A DNA stretch of 64,000 bases from Xanthobacteraceae bacterium (GCA_022844205.1 JALHMF010000005.1:1-64000); one strand, 5' to 3'; counted from the first letter of the stretch, positions 48,340 through 56,758 are shown. Numbers and translations: made by a program. The notes: generated by a model not told the origin, from the sequence alone.

Positions 48340-48978
48340 ATGAAAACCGGCAATCTCATTCAGGTATTGGTCGCTGACGGAAAGCCGCCGCGGTATTCGC
48401 TTGAGCGGCTGCTTCTGCTGGCCTTGCTGGCCGGCTTCGTCGCGGTCGCCGCTCCATACTGGCTGTTTCATGGGCCGCGGGCGGATATGGCTGCGGCGTT
48501 GATGACGCCGAGATTCCTGTTCAAGATCGCGGAGGTGCTCTTGCTCGCCGCCGTGGCTGCGATCCTGGTGCTGCGCCTGATCCGCCCCGGCGCGGATGCG
48601 CGGCGCGGGCTCGTTGCGATCATGCTGCCGCCGGTGTTGCTCCTGATTGCCGTCGGCATCGAACTTTTCGTCATCCCCGCGCAGGAGTGGCGGCGCAATC
48701 TCGTCGGCGACAACTACTATGTCTGTCTTGTCAGCGTCTTTGCGCTGTCGCTGCCTCTGCTCGGCGCCGCCTTGTTCGCGCTGAGGGAGGGGGCGCCCGA
48801 GAGACCGGCCCTCGCGGGCGGCATCGCCGGACTTCTCGCGGGCGGTCTCGCCGCGGCGATCTATGCCGTGCAATGCACGGACGACTCGCCGCTCTTCGTC
48901 GCCACCTGGTACACGCTTGCCATTCTGGCGGCAGGGGCCGCCGGCGCGCTCGCAGGACGGCGGATTCTGCGCTGGTAG
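48340..48978 (+). CDS. NrsF-family anti-sigma factor (DUF1109)
   Basis: From ATG at 48340 the protein has 212 residues with six transmembrane helices and a short cytoplasmic N-terminus (MKTGNLIQVLVADGKPPRYSLERLL) that would hold the sigma factor. Two Cys, 129 (YYVCLVSV) and 179 (AVQCTDDSP), sit at nearly the same positions as the two sensing Cys of Caulobacter NrsF (131 and 181). This implies redox or metal sensing in the membrane. It follows the sigma gene by 13 bases. Confidence 0.9.
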   Translation: MKTGNLIQVLVADGKPPRYSLERLLLLALLAGFVAVAAPYWLFHGPRADMAAALMTPRFLFKIAEVLLLAAVAAILVLRLIRPGADARRGLVAIMLPPVLLLIAVGIELFVIPAQEWRRNLVGDNYYVCLVSVFALSLPLLGAALFALREGAPERPALAGGIAGLLAGGLAAAIYAVQCTDDSPLFVATWYTLAILAAGAAGALAGRRILRW

Positions 48979-49080
48979 CAGCCGCCCGCCGTCACCCCAC
49001 ACTTACTATATAGCGCCGCTCCGGACGTAAGCCCGCATTAACGCCGCTCGCCTAGGTTCCTGGAACCGGTTGTCCAAGCG

Positions 49081-49095
49081 TTAATCGCGAGTTAA
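49081..49095 (+). promoter_or_regulatory. CtrA box directly ahead of the TPR gene
   Basis: TTAATCGCGAGTTAA is a perfect TTAA-N7-TTAA box. It ends 7 bases before the first ATG (49103), so either translation begins downstream or CtrA represses. Confidence 0.78.
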
Positions 49096-49102
49096 TGCGG
49101 CC

Positions 49103-52100
49103 ATGCGTGAGTGGAGTGAGGCGCTAGCGTTCAAGCGCGCCGTGCGTAGCACGCCGTCGTTCGGCTGTTCTTGGCATTGGCTCGTGTGGCTCGTCGCCTT
49201 CGCCATTTCCATTTCCGCGGCTTCCGGAGTGCGTGCGCAACAGGCGCCTGTGCGCGCCGATGTGTCCGCCAGCACGGCCAACGGATACGGCCGTCTCGTC
49301 TTCGTCTTTGGCGAAGAGGTGAAGCCGGAAGCGCAGGTCGCCAACGGAATCCTCGTCATCCATTTCAAGAAGCCGGTCGAAGTCTCGCTCGACCAGATCG
49401 AGCAGAAGCTTCCGGGCTATGTGCAGAGCGCGCGCCGCGATCCGGACGGCAACGCGGTGCGCTTCTCACTCGCGCGCAAAGTCACGGCCAATGTGATGGA
49501 AGCGGGCGAACGGCTTTACGTCGATCTCCTGCCGGACGGCTGGGCCGGCCTGCCGCCCGGCCTGCCGCAGGAAGTGGTCGACGATCTCGCCCGCCGCGCG
49601 CGCGATGCCGAACGCAAGATGAAGACGAAGCCGGTGAATGCGCCGGAAGCGCCGGCGGCGCCCGTGAAGTTGCGCATGTCTTCCGCGCCGAATTTCTCCC
49701 GCTTCGCGTTCGACCTGCCGGTGCCGATGAGCGTCGAGCAGCAGCGCGACGGACAGGAACTGCGCGTGCGCTTCGGTGCGCCGGTGAAGGTCGACCTCGG
49801 CGAGGCCAAATCGAAGCTGCCGAACGGCGTGCTCAACCTCGATGTTGAATTCGACAGCGCCGAGACGAGCGTCGTGTTGGTGCTGGCACCGACTGCCTCC
49901 TCGCGCGAGTTCCGCGAAGGCAATTCGTTTCTGGTGGACGTGACGCCGCCGCCCATGGGCCGGATGCTGAAGACGTTGGAGCAGCTTTCCGCTGAGTCAG
50001 AGCGCAAGGCGAAGGAGCGCGAGGCCGCTGCCCAGCCATCGGCCCCTGCGATCGCTGAACCCGCCGCTCCACAGGTTACCGTTGTGCCTTCCGCACCCGT
50101 GTCCGTTCCGTCGGCGTCGGTTGTGGTTGCCGTGCCGGAATCCAGGCAGCCAGCGATGGAAACCGCGAGCGCGCCGGAAACCCCGGAAGAGGGCATCCTC
50201 ATTCCCGCCGTCGCGCGTCAGTCGAACCGCTTTTCGATTTCGTTTCCGTTCAGCGAGCCGGTGAGTGGTGCCGTGTTCCGGCGCGGCGACATGCTCTGGA
50301 TCGTGTTCGACACGAACCGCGCCATCGACGCGGAGCCGATCAAGGACGATCCGACGCGCTCGGTCGCGGGCGCCGAATTCACGCGCACCGAAACCGGCGG
50401 GGTTGTGCGCGTCCGGCTGAGCCGCGCGCGGCTGCCGAGCGTCGAGCGCGAAGGCAATACCTGGATCGTAACACTGGGCGACGGCGTATCGTCGCCGAGC
50501 CAGCCGCTGCCGTTGCGGCGCGCGACCTCCGAGGAGCGTGCGGCCGTGCTCATTCCGCTCGAAAAGCCGGGGCAGATGCATCGTATGCGCGACCCCGACA
50601 TCGGCGATGAAGTGATCGCCGTTACCGCCGAGCCGCCGGTTCGCGGCATCCTGCGCGGACAGAACTTCGTCGAATTCCGGGCACTTGCCTCGATCCACGG
50701 CGTTGCCATCGTGCCGCTCGCGGACGATTTCGAGGTGGTGCTGAGCGGCGAGGGCGTGACCCTCAAGCGGCCCATGGGCCTGGTCGTCTCGGAAATGCCG
50801 AACGCGCCGCCACCGCCGAAAAGGATCGTCAAGCGCAACGAGACGCCCATTCACGAAGAGATATGGAAGGCCGAGCGCGAAGCCGATTTCACCGCGCGCG
50901 AATCCGAACTCGCGCGCGCGGTCGCGATGAGCCCGCCGGGGCAAAAGGTGGATGCCCGCATCATGCTCGCGCGTTTCTATCTCGCGAACGGTTTTGCCGC
51001 CGAGGCGAAGGGCACGCTCGATGCCGGCTCGCGCGACGACAACCAGATCGTCAATCACTCGCTTTATTATTTGCTGCACGGCATGGCCGAACTCGATATC
51101 GGCCGGCCGGAAACGGCGCTGCGCGAATTCGGCAACCAGTTGCTGACGAATTCGGCGACGGCCGCGATCCTGAAGACGATCGCGAATTCAAGGCTCGCCC
51201 GCTTTCCGCAGGCGCGCGACACGTTGCGCGCGGGTCTTTCCGCGTTCAACGACATCCCGCTCGGCTATCAGCATCAGGTGCTGATGGCGGCACTCCGCGC
51301 TTCGGTCGAAGTCCGCGATTTCGTCGAGGCGAGCCGTCTGCTGCATGAACTGGAAAGCTACGACACGCCGCACGGCGTAAAGCCGACGCTTGGCGTGCTC
51401 ACCGGCCGCGTCGCCGAAGGAGTCGGCCATTTCGAGCGCGCACTCGGGCTCTACACCGCCATCGCCGACATGGATCAGGGCGCGGCTTCCGCCGAAGCGC
51501 GCTTCCGCTCCATCGCGATGAAACTCGCGCGCGGCGAACTCGACCGGCCGAAGGCGATCGACCGCCTGGAAATGCTCGCCTTCAGCTGGCGCGGCGATCG
51601 CGTGGAAAACGAAGTGCAGCGCCTGCTCGGCCAGCTGTATGTGGCGGAGGCGCGTTACCGCGAGGGCTTCCGCACGCTCGACGCGGCACTCCTCGCCGAT
51701 GCCGGTTCCGACATCACCGAGTCGTTCCAGCTGGAAATGGCTTCCGTGTTCGAGGATCTCTATCTCACCGGCAAGGCGGAAACGCTGCCGGCGATCGAGG
51801 CGCTCGCCCTTTATTACGATTTCTCCAAGCTGACGCCGATCGGCCGCCGCGGCGACGAACTGATCCGCCGGCTGGTGGACCGGCTGGTCTCGGTCGATCT
51901 CCTCGACCAGGCGGCGGAGTTGCTCGACCATCAGGTGCAGTATCGCCTGTCGGGGGCGGCGAAGGCGCAGGTCGCGGTCAGGCTTGCGATCATTCACCTG
52001 ATGAACAGAAAACCGGCCGAGGCCGTGCGCGTGATGATCGCGACCCGGATGCCGGAGCTGCCGCAGGACGTGCGCGAGCAGCGCCTGCTGATCGAGGCGC

Positions 52101-52597
52101 GGGCGCTTTCCGACAGCGGCCGCCATGACACGGCACTGGAATTGCTCGCGAACTTGCAGGGCCTCGAAGTGGATCGCCTGCGTTCGGACATTTCCTGGGC
52201 CGCCAAGGACTGGCGTGCGGCGGGCGAGCGCATCGAGAAAATCCTCGGCGAGCGCTGGAAGAATATAGACGCGCTCGACGAGGGCGAGCGGCACGACGTG
52301 CTGCGCGCGGCTCTTGCTTATGCACTTGGCGACGAAACCATCGCCCTTCGCCGCCTGCACGAAAAATTCATGCCGCGCATGCCGGAAAAGGCGCCGGAGC
52401 GGGCGGTACTCGCCGTGCTATCCGGGCCGGAAGGTGCATCGGCGAAGACGCTGGCGCAGGCCGCGAAAGCGCTCTCCGGCTTCGACAGCCTCGGCACGTT
52501 CCTGCGTGTGTACAAAGCGCGCTACCCGGAACGTCCGCTGCCGCCGGACCCGATGCCGACGAGTGCCGTCACGAAGAAGAAGACGGCGAGCCGCTGA
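49103..52597 (+). CDS. Large secreted TPR-repeat protein of the flagellar locus
   Basis: The reading frame gives 1164 residues; GTG at 49142 is a plausible alternative start, closer to the signal peptide (cleavage near VRAQ-QAP, about residue 46). Residues 50-300 are beta-rich with repeated F/V-VLTF-like AMIN-type strands (RLVFVFGEEVKPEAQVANGILVIHF, FSRFAFDLPVPMSVEQQ, RFSISFPFSEPVSGAVFRRGDMLWIVFD). A Pro/Ala linker follows, then from about 580 many helical TPR-like repeats. The length and layout recall large periplasmic proteins beside alphaproteobacterial flagellar genes, with peptidoglycan or motor scaffold roles. The exact function is unknown. Confidence 0.8.
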   Translation: MREWSEALAFKRAVRSTPSFGCSWHWLVWLVAFAISISAASGVRAQQAPVRADVSASTANGYGRLVFVFGEEVKPEAQVANGILVIHFKKPVEVSLDQIEQKLPGYVQSARRDPDGNAVRFSLARKVTANVMEAGERLYVDLLPDGWAGLPPGLPQEVVDDLARRARDAERKMKTKPVNAPEAPAAPVKLRMSSAPNFSRFAFDLPVPMSVEQQRDGQELRVRFGAPVKVDLGEAKSKLPNGVLNLDVEFDSAETSVVLVLAPTASSREFREGNSFLVDVTPPPMGRMLKTLEQLSAESERKAKEREAAAQPSAPAIAEPAAPQVTVVPSAPVSVPSASVVVAVPESRQPAMETASAPETPEEGILIPAVARQSNRFSISFPFSEPVSGAVFRRGDMLWIVFDTNRAIDAEPIKDDPTRSVAGAEFTRTETGGVVRVRLSRARLPSVEREGNTWIVTLGDGVSSPSQPLPLRRATSEERAAVLIPLEKPGQMHRMRDPDIGDEVIAVTAEPPVRGILRGQNFVEFRALASIHGVAIVPLADDFEVVLSGEGVTLKRPMGLVVSEMPNAPPPPKRIVKRNETPIHEEIWKAEREADFTARESELARAVAMSPPGQKVDARIMLARFYLANGFAAEAKGTLDAGSRDDNQIVNHSLYYLLHGMAELDIGRPETALREFGNQLLTNSATAAILKTIANSRLARFPQARDTLRAGLSAFNDIPLGYQHQVLMAALRASVEVRDFVEASRLLHELESYDTPHGVKPTLGVLTGRVAEGVGHFERALGLYTAIADMDQGAASAEARFRSIAMKLARGELDRPKAIDRLEMLAFSWRGDRVENEVQRLLGQLYVAEARYREGFRTLDAALLADAGSDITESFQLEMASVFEDLYLTGKAETLPAIEALALYYDFSKLTPIGRRGDELIRRLVDRLVSVDLLDQAAELLDHQVQYRLSGAAKAQVAVRLAIIHLMNRKPAEAVRVMIATRMPELPQDVREQRLLIEARALSDSGRHDTALELLANLQGLEVDRLRSDISWAAKDWRAAGERIEKILGERWKNIDALDEGERHDVLRAALAYALGDETIALRRLHEKFMPRMPEKAPERAVLAVLSGPEGASAKTLAQAAKALSGFDSLGTFLRVYKARYPERPLPPDPMPTSAVTKKKTASR

Positions 52598-52600
52598 ACC

Positions 52601-53575
52601 TTATCCGCCGGTCGCGCGGATATTGTTCTCCTTCACGACCTGGCCCCAGAGACTCACCTGCTTCGTGAAGAAGCTGTTGAACTCCTTGCCTTCGGCGAGG
52701 ATCAGCGTCATCTGCTGGGTGTCGCGAAGCCGGGTCGCGGTCGCGGGTTCGGTCAGGATTTCCTTCACCGCTTTTGCCGTGCTGTCGATAATCGGCTGCG
52801 GCGTGCCCCTGGGCGCAAACACACCCCACCAGGCCAGCGTCTCGAAATCCGGGAAGCCCGCCTCGATCGCGGTCTGCGTGTCCTTCAACGCGGGCAGCCG
52901 CTCGCGGCCCATCTGCATGATCGCGCGGAGCTTGCCGCCCGAAAGCTGCGTCGTCACGAGTGCGGCCGATCCCGCAATCAGGTCCACGTGACCGCCGAGC
53001 ACGTCGCTCATGGCGGGACCGCCGCCGCGATAGGGGACGTGGGTGAGTTCGATGCCGGTTTTTTTCGCCAGCAGGGTCATCGCGAGATGGCCGAGCGTGC
53101 CGATGCCGACGGAAGCGTATTTGACCGAGCCGGGCTTTTCCTTGGAAGCCTTCACCACGTCGGCGAAGGTCTGGAACGGACGCTCCGCGTTGGCGGCCAG
53201 CACATAGGGCGCGGTGCCGACGAGGAACACCGGCACGAGATCCTTCTCCACATCGAGCGGCGGCTGCTCGAGAATGGAGGGAATGACCGCGTGCGAATCG
53301 AACGTCACCAGAATCGAGTTGCCGTCCGGCGCGCTCTTGGCGACCGCCGCGGCGCCGAACGCGCCCGCGCCGCCGGATTTGTTTTCGACCACGACGGTAC
53401 GCTTCAGCTTCTCCTGCATTCCGGCCTGCAGGACGCGGGCGAGCGCGTCGGTGGAGCCGCCCGGTGGAAACGGAACGACGATGGTGATCGGCGCGCCCTG
53501 CGCGCGGATGATCGACGGTGTGAGCGCAAAGGCTGCGGATGTCGCGAGCATGGTGCGCCGGCTGATCCTTGGCAT
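52601..53575 (-). CDS. Bug-type tripartite tricarboxylate transporter substrate-binding protein
   Basis: ATG at 53575 follows GAGGA. The protein has 324 residues with a Tat-like signal peptide (MPRISRRTMLATSAAFALTPSIIRAQ). The fold is the TctC/Bug type: ITIVVPFPPGGSTDALARVLQAGMQEKL, GGAGAFGAAAVAKSAPDGNSILVTF, TFADVVKASKEKPGSVKYASVGIGTLGHL and HVPYRGGGPAMSDVLGGHVDLI. It binds a small carboxylic acid in the periplasm. No TctA or TctB gene is near, a common situation for Bug proteins. It ends 4 bases after the TPR gene, convergent. Confidence 0.9.
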   Translation of the reverse strand: MPRISRRTMLATSAAFALTPSIIRAQGAPITIVVPFPPGGSTDALARVLQAGMQEKLKRTVVVENKSGGAGAFGAAAVAKSAPDGNSILVTFDSHAVIPSILEQPPLDVEKDLVPVFLVGTAPYVLAANAERPFQTFADVVKASKEKPGSVKYASVGIGTLGHLAMTLLAKKTGIELTHVPYRGGGPAMSDVLGGHVDLIAGSAALVTTQLSGGKLRAIMQMGRERLPALKDTQTAIEAGFPDFETLAWWGVFAPRGTPQPIIDSTAKAVKEILTEPATATRLRDTQQMTLILAEGKEFNSFFTKQVSLWGQVVKENNIRATGG

Positions 53576-53643
53576 GTCATCCTCCCTGGATTTTGTCGTT
53601 GTGTTTATGCTTGCTGGCATCCGCCGATTGGCGTCGACGGTAT

Positions 53644-54012
53644 TCAGTTTCCGAAGCCCGATCCGGCCTTTTTGTATTCCGGCCGCGGCGGGCTGAAGAT
53701 ATCGAGCACGCGCGCGCCTTCAGGCCCCGCGCGCATCGTGTGCGGCACGTTTCCCGGCGTCCGCCAGAAGTCACCCTTCTTCACCGGGATGGCTTCGTCT
53801 CCCTGATAGCGGATGGCGGAGCCTTCGAGCAGCACGCCCCATTGCTCTTGCGGATGATGATGCCTGGTGCCTTCCGTGTTCGGAGCGATGCTCACCACGG
53901 ACAGCATCGCGTGTTCGCCGGCGAAGATTCGCGTGGTGAGGCCCGGGGCCAGTTCGCGGAACAGGCCGTCATCCGGATTGTCGAGGTTATGAAACTCGCT
54001 TTTCTGACTCAT
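53644..54012 (-). CDS. Cupin-domain protein
   Basis: The start at 54012 (GGAGG 3 bases upstream) gives 122 residues. The cupin motifs are TEGTRHHHPQEQWGVLLEGSAIRY (motif 1, with HHHxxE-type ligands) and GDFWRTPGNVPHTMRAGPEG (motif 2). A metal ion is expected at the His and Glu. It lies between the Bug-type gene and the RraA-like gene on the same strand, so a shared catabolic role, such as acting on the transported acid, is likely but not proven. Confidence 0.85.
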   Translation of the reverse strand: MSQKSEFHNLDNPDDGLFRELAPGLTTRIFAGEHAMLSVVSIAPNTEGTRHHHPQEQWGVLLEGSAIRYQGDEAIPVKKGDFWRTPGNVPHTMRAGPEGARVLDIFSPPRPEYKKAGSGFGN

Positions 54013-54041
54013 TATTCCTCCACTCGGTCGTTCGATCACAC

Positions 54042-54680
54042 TCAGGATTTTCCGTAGGAGCCCTGATAGCGGCCCTCGCGGATGGATTTCAGCGTCTCAT
54101 CCTCGCGCGCGATCTGCTTCTTCACGCCTTCGAGAAGGGCCGCGGCGGCGGCTTGCGGAAACGCAACGACACCATCGAGATCGCCGGCCACGATGTCGCC
54201 GGGCGAGACCACCATGCCGCCCACGCTGACCGGCACGTTGATTTCGCCGGGACCGTTCTTGTAGGGCCCGCGGTGGATGGCGGCGCGGGCGAAGCAGGGG
54301 AAGTCGGATGCGGCGAAGGCGTCGGCGTCGCGGATCGCGCCGTCGATGACGTAGCCCGCGGCACCCTTCCACTGCGCGATGCTCTTCATGATTTCGCCGA
54401 CCAGCGCGCGCGTCTCATCGCCGCCGCCGTCCACGACGATGACATCGCCGGGCCCGACAAGCTCCAGCGCCTTGTGGATCGCGAGATTGTCGCCGCAGCG
54501 CGTGCGCACCGTGAAGGCGGTGCCGAGCAGTTGTCCGCCGCGATGGAACGGCCGCAGTCCGAGTGCGCCGGGCAGGCGGGAAAGATTGTCGCTGATGATC
54601 GAGGTGGGGGCGTTCCGGAAGCCTTCCAGCAGCGCCTTGTCCGGTTTCGGCACGCTGGTCATTGCGGTCGTGATGGTCAT
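54042..54680 (-). CDS. RraA-like / HMG aldolase-family protein
   Basis: From ATG at 54680 (or 54662) the protein has 212 residues. The signature is NLAIHKALELVGPGDVIVVDGGGDETRALVGEIM and GAAGYVIDGAIRDADAFAASDFPCFAR with DxxxxxxD metal-binding residues, and YKNGPGEINVPVSVGGMVVSPGDIVAGDLDGVVAFP. The family includes 4-hydroxy-4-methyl-2-oxoglutarate and oxaloacetate aldolases; RraA itself binds RNase E. The presence next to a Bug protein and cupin favours a catabolic aldolase. The upstream extension of the frame is not used. Confidence 0.85.
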   Translation of the reverse strand: MTITTAMTSVPKPDKALLEGFRNAPTSIISDNLSRLPGALGLRPFHRGGQLLGTAFTVRTRCGDNLAIHKALELVGPGDVIVVDGGGDETRALVGEIMKSIAQWKGAAGYVIDGAIRDADAFAASDFPCFARAAIHRGPYKNGPGEINVPVSVGGMVVSPGDIVAGDLDGVVAFPQAAAAALLEGVKKQIAREDETLKSIREGRYQGSYGKS

Positions 54681-54824
54681 GCAGGGCCCTGCTGGTCGGC
54701 AATACGATGCCGGATCATTGCATAATTCCCCGGCCGCGCGACGGCTATCCGCGTTGCAGCGCACAGGCGGAAAGATTCCGGGATTTGGCGGGGATATTCC
54801 TTGCCGAAGCCGATTCCGCAAATG

Positions 54825-54980
54825 TCAGTCAGGTCTGGCGATCCAGGCGGCGAGCACGATCAGTGCGGATGCGATCGCAAGAATGAGGCTGGGTTGCGCG
54901 AAGCCGCGGAGCGGCGAGAGTGGGGCAATCTGAATCTCATTCAGTTCCGGTTTCCTGGCCTCCGGATCGCGTGCGAACAT
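54825..54980 (-). CDS. Possible small C-tail-anchored membrane protein
   Basis: A 51-residue frame starts MFARDPEARKPELNE and ends with a hydrophobic helix (SLILAIASALIVLAAWIA) and a few charged residues. It overlaps the end of the gene at 54937-55311 by about 44 bases. Support is only the transmembrane-like tail and orientation; it may be spurious. Confidence 0.3.
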   Translation of the reverse strand: MFARDPEARKPELNEIQIAPLSPLRGFAQPSLILAIASALIVLAAWIARPD

Positions 54981-55311
54981 CGTTCGCGCTTGCCCGGGGA
55001 ACGTCCACTTGGGAGCGCATTCCAGAGCGGGACGCACTAAATCCATTTGCCCGAAGGGCTGCCATCGAATGCAAGCCTGCGTGAACAGACTGATACAAGT
55101 ATCTACGCTTCGGCTCGTCCGGCTTGAGATAATCGAACAACTGATCGGTGACCCGGTAGCTGTTCGCGCGCCGCGCCCACTCTCTCTCCATCGCGAGATG
55201 GGCTTCCCTGAGTTCCGGATGCGTGGCTCTGTCCGCGAAACGTCTTTCTTCGGCTGCGCGCCGAAGGCAAACCGCGATCTCGTCGCTCAGTTTTAGGTTC
55301 ACGTTTCGCAC
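54937..55311 (-). CDS. Small hypothetical protein of rhizobial type
   Basis: A GTG start at 55311 or 55302 gives about 124 residues. The helix LKLSDEIAVCLRRAAEERRFADRATHPELREAHLAMEREWARRANSYRV follows the pattern of many small rhizobial proteins (RAAE..R.AD.A.DP..K..FL.ME..W..LA..Y). The C-terminus is Arg/Ser-rich and less regular. The function is unknown. A longer frame from 55440 overlaps the next gene. Confidence 0.6.
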   Translation of the reverse strand: MRNVNLKLSDEIAVCLRRAAEERRFADRATHPELREAHLAMEREWARRANSYRVTDQLFDYLKPDEPKRRYLYQSVHAGLHSMAALRANGFSASRSGMRSQVDVPRASANDVRTRSGGQETGTE

Positions 55312-55342
55312 TTCGCCACGATTCCGTTCGTTCCATTGTGGC

Positions 55343-55582
55343 TCAGCAGGCCCGCTGGCTGCGAGCCATCGCGGCACTGGCAAAATCGCATGCGGCGAGC
55401 AAAGTGAGGATCTCCGGATCCCGCTCTCCTTCGTCGACATGCCGGAGAATGATCAGCGCCAAAGCCTGGCGAGAATGATCATCCCTGTTGTCAATCGACC
55501 GGCAAACCGCATCGAAAGCAGTTGTCATGATGGAAATGGTTTCAGGATCGTAGGTGCGTTCGTTTCTGACTAAATGCAACAT
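55343..55582 (-). CDS. Small conserved rhizobial protein
   Basis: The 79-residue protein MLHLVRNERTYDPETISIMTTAFDAVCRS... with LALIILRHVDEGERDPEILTLLA is of a type I recognise from Bradyrhizobium relatives, with no known function. It has no membrane helix. A TGxAAC-type ribosome site is weak, though the start codon is well conserved. It precedes the GTG-started gene at 55311 on the same strand. Confidence 0.7.
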   Translation of the reverse strand: MLHLVRNERTYDPETISIMTTAFDAVCRSIDNRDDHSRQALALIILRHVDEGERDPEILTLLAACDFASAAMARSQRAC

Positions 55583-55818
55583 GACACTCTCCCGTCAAAC
55601 AGCCCCGGGATCGCTTTTTAAGGTTTCAGAAGCGAGGCCCATCGGGAGATTAGGGGGGGGGCTTGAAAGCCGCTGTATCAAACCGCACACTTTGAAAAAA
55701 ACTTGCGAAATAGCTAATCCCGCAGCAATATTTTCAGTAAAGAGCCTCGCATCCGAAGAGCGGGCAAAAGGCGCGAAGCGCCGTCTTGGCGTAGGAAGTC
55801 CAGCCCCTCTCTTTTTGA
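55583..55818. other. Intergenic region, no gene supported
   Basis: A run of nine G at about 55653-55661 stands out. It likely holds the promoter of the 55343-55582 gene. No protein is credible. Confidence 0.4.
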
Positions 55819-55868
55819 GCCTCATCCTGAGGAGCCGCGCGTTAGCGCGGCGTCTCGAAGGATGGGCC
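55819..55868. repeat. REP-like palindrome of the CCTCATCCTGAGGA type
   Basis: GCCTCATCCTGAGGAGCC, a centre GCGCGTTAGCGCG, then GTCTCGAAGGATGGGC. It is closest to the copies at 2309-2353 and 57186-57271. Confidence 0.82.
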
Positions 55869-55913
55869 ACAATTTCATGCTATTTGCAAAAACTATTATT
55901 TGTGGAAATTTGC

Positions 55914-56153
55914 TCAAGCCCTCCTTTGCCTCTCCGCATACGCATCCACCAGTGCTCTGATCATGCGTTGATAGGGAACGCGTCGGGCGCGCGCCTGCCG
56001 CTTGAAAAATTCCACGCTGCGGCGGGACAGGCTCAAAGTCACCTTCACATTCTGCTCGCGCAGGGCAAGCTGCTCCGGCGGCGGCAAGAAATCGCGCACC
56101 ACGCGGACCTTGCCGATCTTGCCTTTGCTGTAACGCTTGATTTTTCGGCGCAT
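55914..56153 (-). CDS. CopG/RHH-type antitoxin-like protein
   Basis: ATG at 56153 gives 79 residues: a basic N-terminus (RRKIKRYSKGKIGKVRVVRDFLPPPEQLAL), then NVKVTLSLSRRSVEFFKRQARARRVPYQRMIRALVDAYAER, the ribbon-helix-helix pattern of CopG/BrnA-type antitoxins. It would bind operator DNA as a dimer and neutralise a toxin. No BrnT-like toxin gene is found upstream, so it is an orphan. It is divergent from the ParE-type pair at 56235, with about 80 bases between. Confidence 0.7.
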   Translation of the reverse strand: MRRKIKRYSKGKIGKVRVVRDFLPPPEQLALREQNVKVTLSLSRRSVEFFKRQARARRVPYQRMIRALVDAYAERQRRA

Positions 56154-56234
56154 GAAAGCGGTCTCGACAAGGCCAACCCAAAAGCGCAAAATAAATACAA
56201 GATGATCATATAGATAAAGTACGATTCAGGGTCG

Positions 56235-56468
56235 ATGCCTATGACTAAGCTCCTCACCAAAGCCCTCGAAGAAGTCCGCAAGTTGCCCAGTGACACTCAG
56301 GACGAGATCGCGCTGACGATGCTGCATCTGGCCTCTCGAGATGAGCCGGCAGAGCCGATCGATCCGGCGCATCTCGCCGATGTGCTGGAGAGCCTTGCGC
56401 AGGCCAAGCGCCGCCAGTTCGCCAGTGACTCCGAAGTCGAAGCCGCGTTTCGCCGCTTTAGCGCATGA
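56235..56468 (+). CDS. Antitoxin of a RelE/ParE-type pair
   Basis: The 77-residue protein (ATG at 56235, or 56241) contains LTKALEEVRKLPSDTQDEIALTMLHLA and a C-terminal SLAQAKRRQFASDSEVEAAFRRF. This is the typical antitoxin length, with an N-terminal dimer part and a C-terminal toxin-binding part. Its last 4 bases overlap the toxin start (ATGA). It should repress its own operon. Confidence 0.8.
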   Translation: MPMTKLLTKALEEVRKLPSDTQDEIALTMLHLASRDEPAEPIDPAHLADVLESLAQAKRRQFASDSEVEAAFRRFSA

Positions 56469-56758
56469 AGCTGCGTTTTACTTCCCGCGCTACAGAAAAC
56501 ATTGCTGAAATCGCCGATTATCTTTTCGCCCGCAATCCGCAGGCAGCCATGCGCGTTCGCGCCTCCATCTATGACAGCCTGCAGGACTTGTTGCTTTTTC
56601 CGCATCTCGGCCGCCCGCAAAAGGCCGAGAACGTCCGCAAGATAGTGACGCGCCGTTACGCATATATCGTTTATTATGTTGCGGACGAACGCGCCGGGGA
56701 AATCGTAGTCCTGAACGTGAAGCATCCAGCGCTCGAACGCGATCACGAGGATATTTGA
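56465..56758 (+). CDS. RelE/ParE-family toxin
   Basis: The 97-residue protein shows the family pattern: MKLRFTSRATENIAEIADYLFARNPQAAMRVRASI, FPHLGRPQKAENVRKIVTRRYAYIVYYVADERAGEIVVLNVKHPALE. The GR..., R...... YxVxY and the C-terminal H fit ParE-type plasmid-stability toxins, which act on DNA gyrase or ribosomes. It is coupled to the antitoxin. Confidence 0.9.
   Translation: MKLRFTSRATENIAEIADYLFARNPQAAMRVRASIYDSLQDLLLFPHLGRPQKAENVRKIVTRRYAYIVYYVADERAGEIVVLNVKHPALERDHEDI

Noticed and set aside
49997-52360. Two minus-strand frames of about 360 and 390 residues under the TPR gene
   Set aside because: Both follow the codon pattern of the sense gene and have no domain features.
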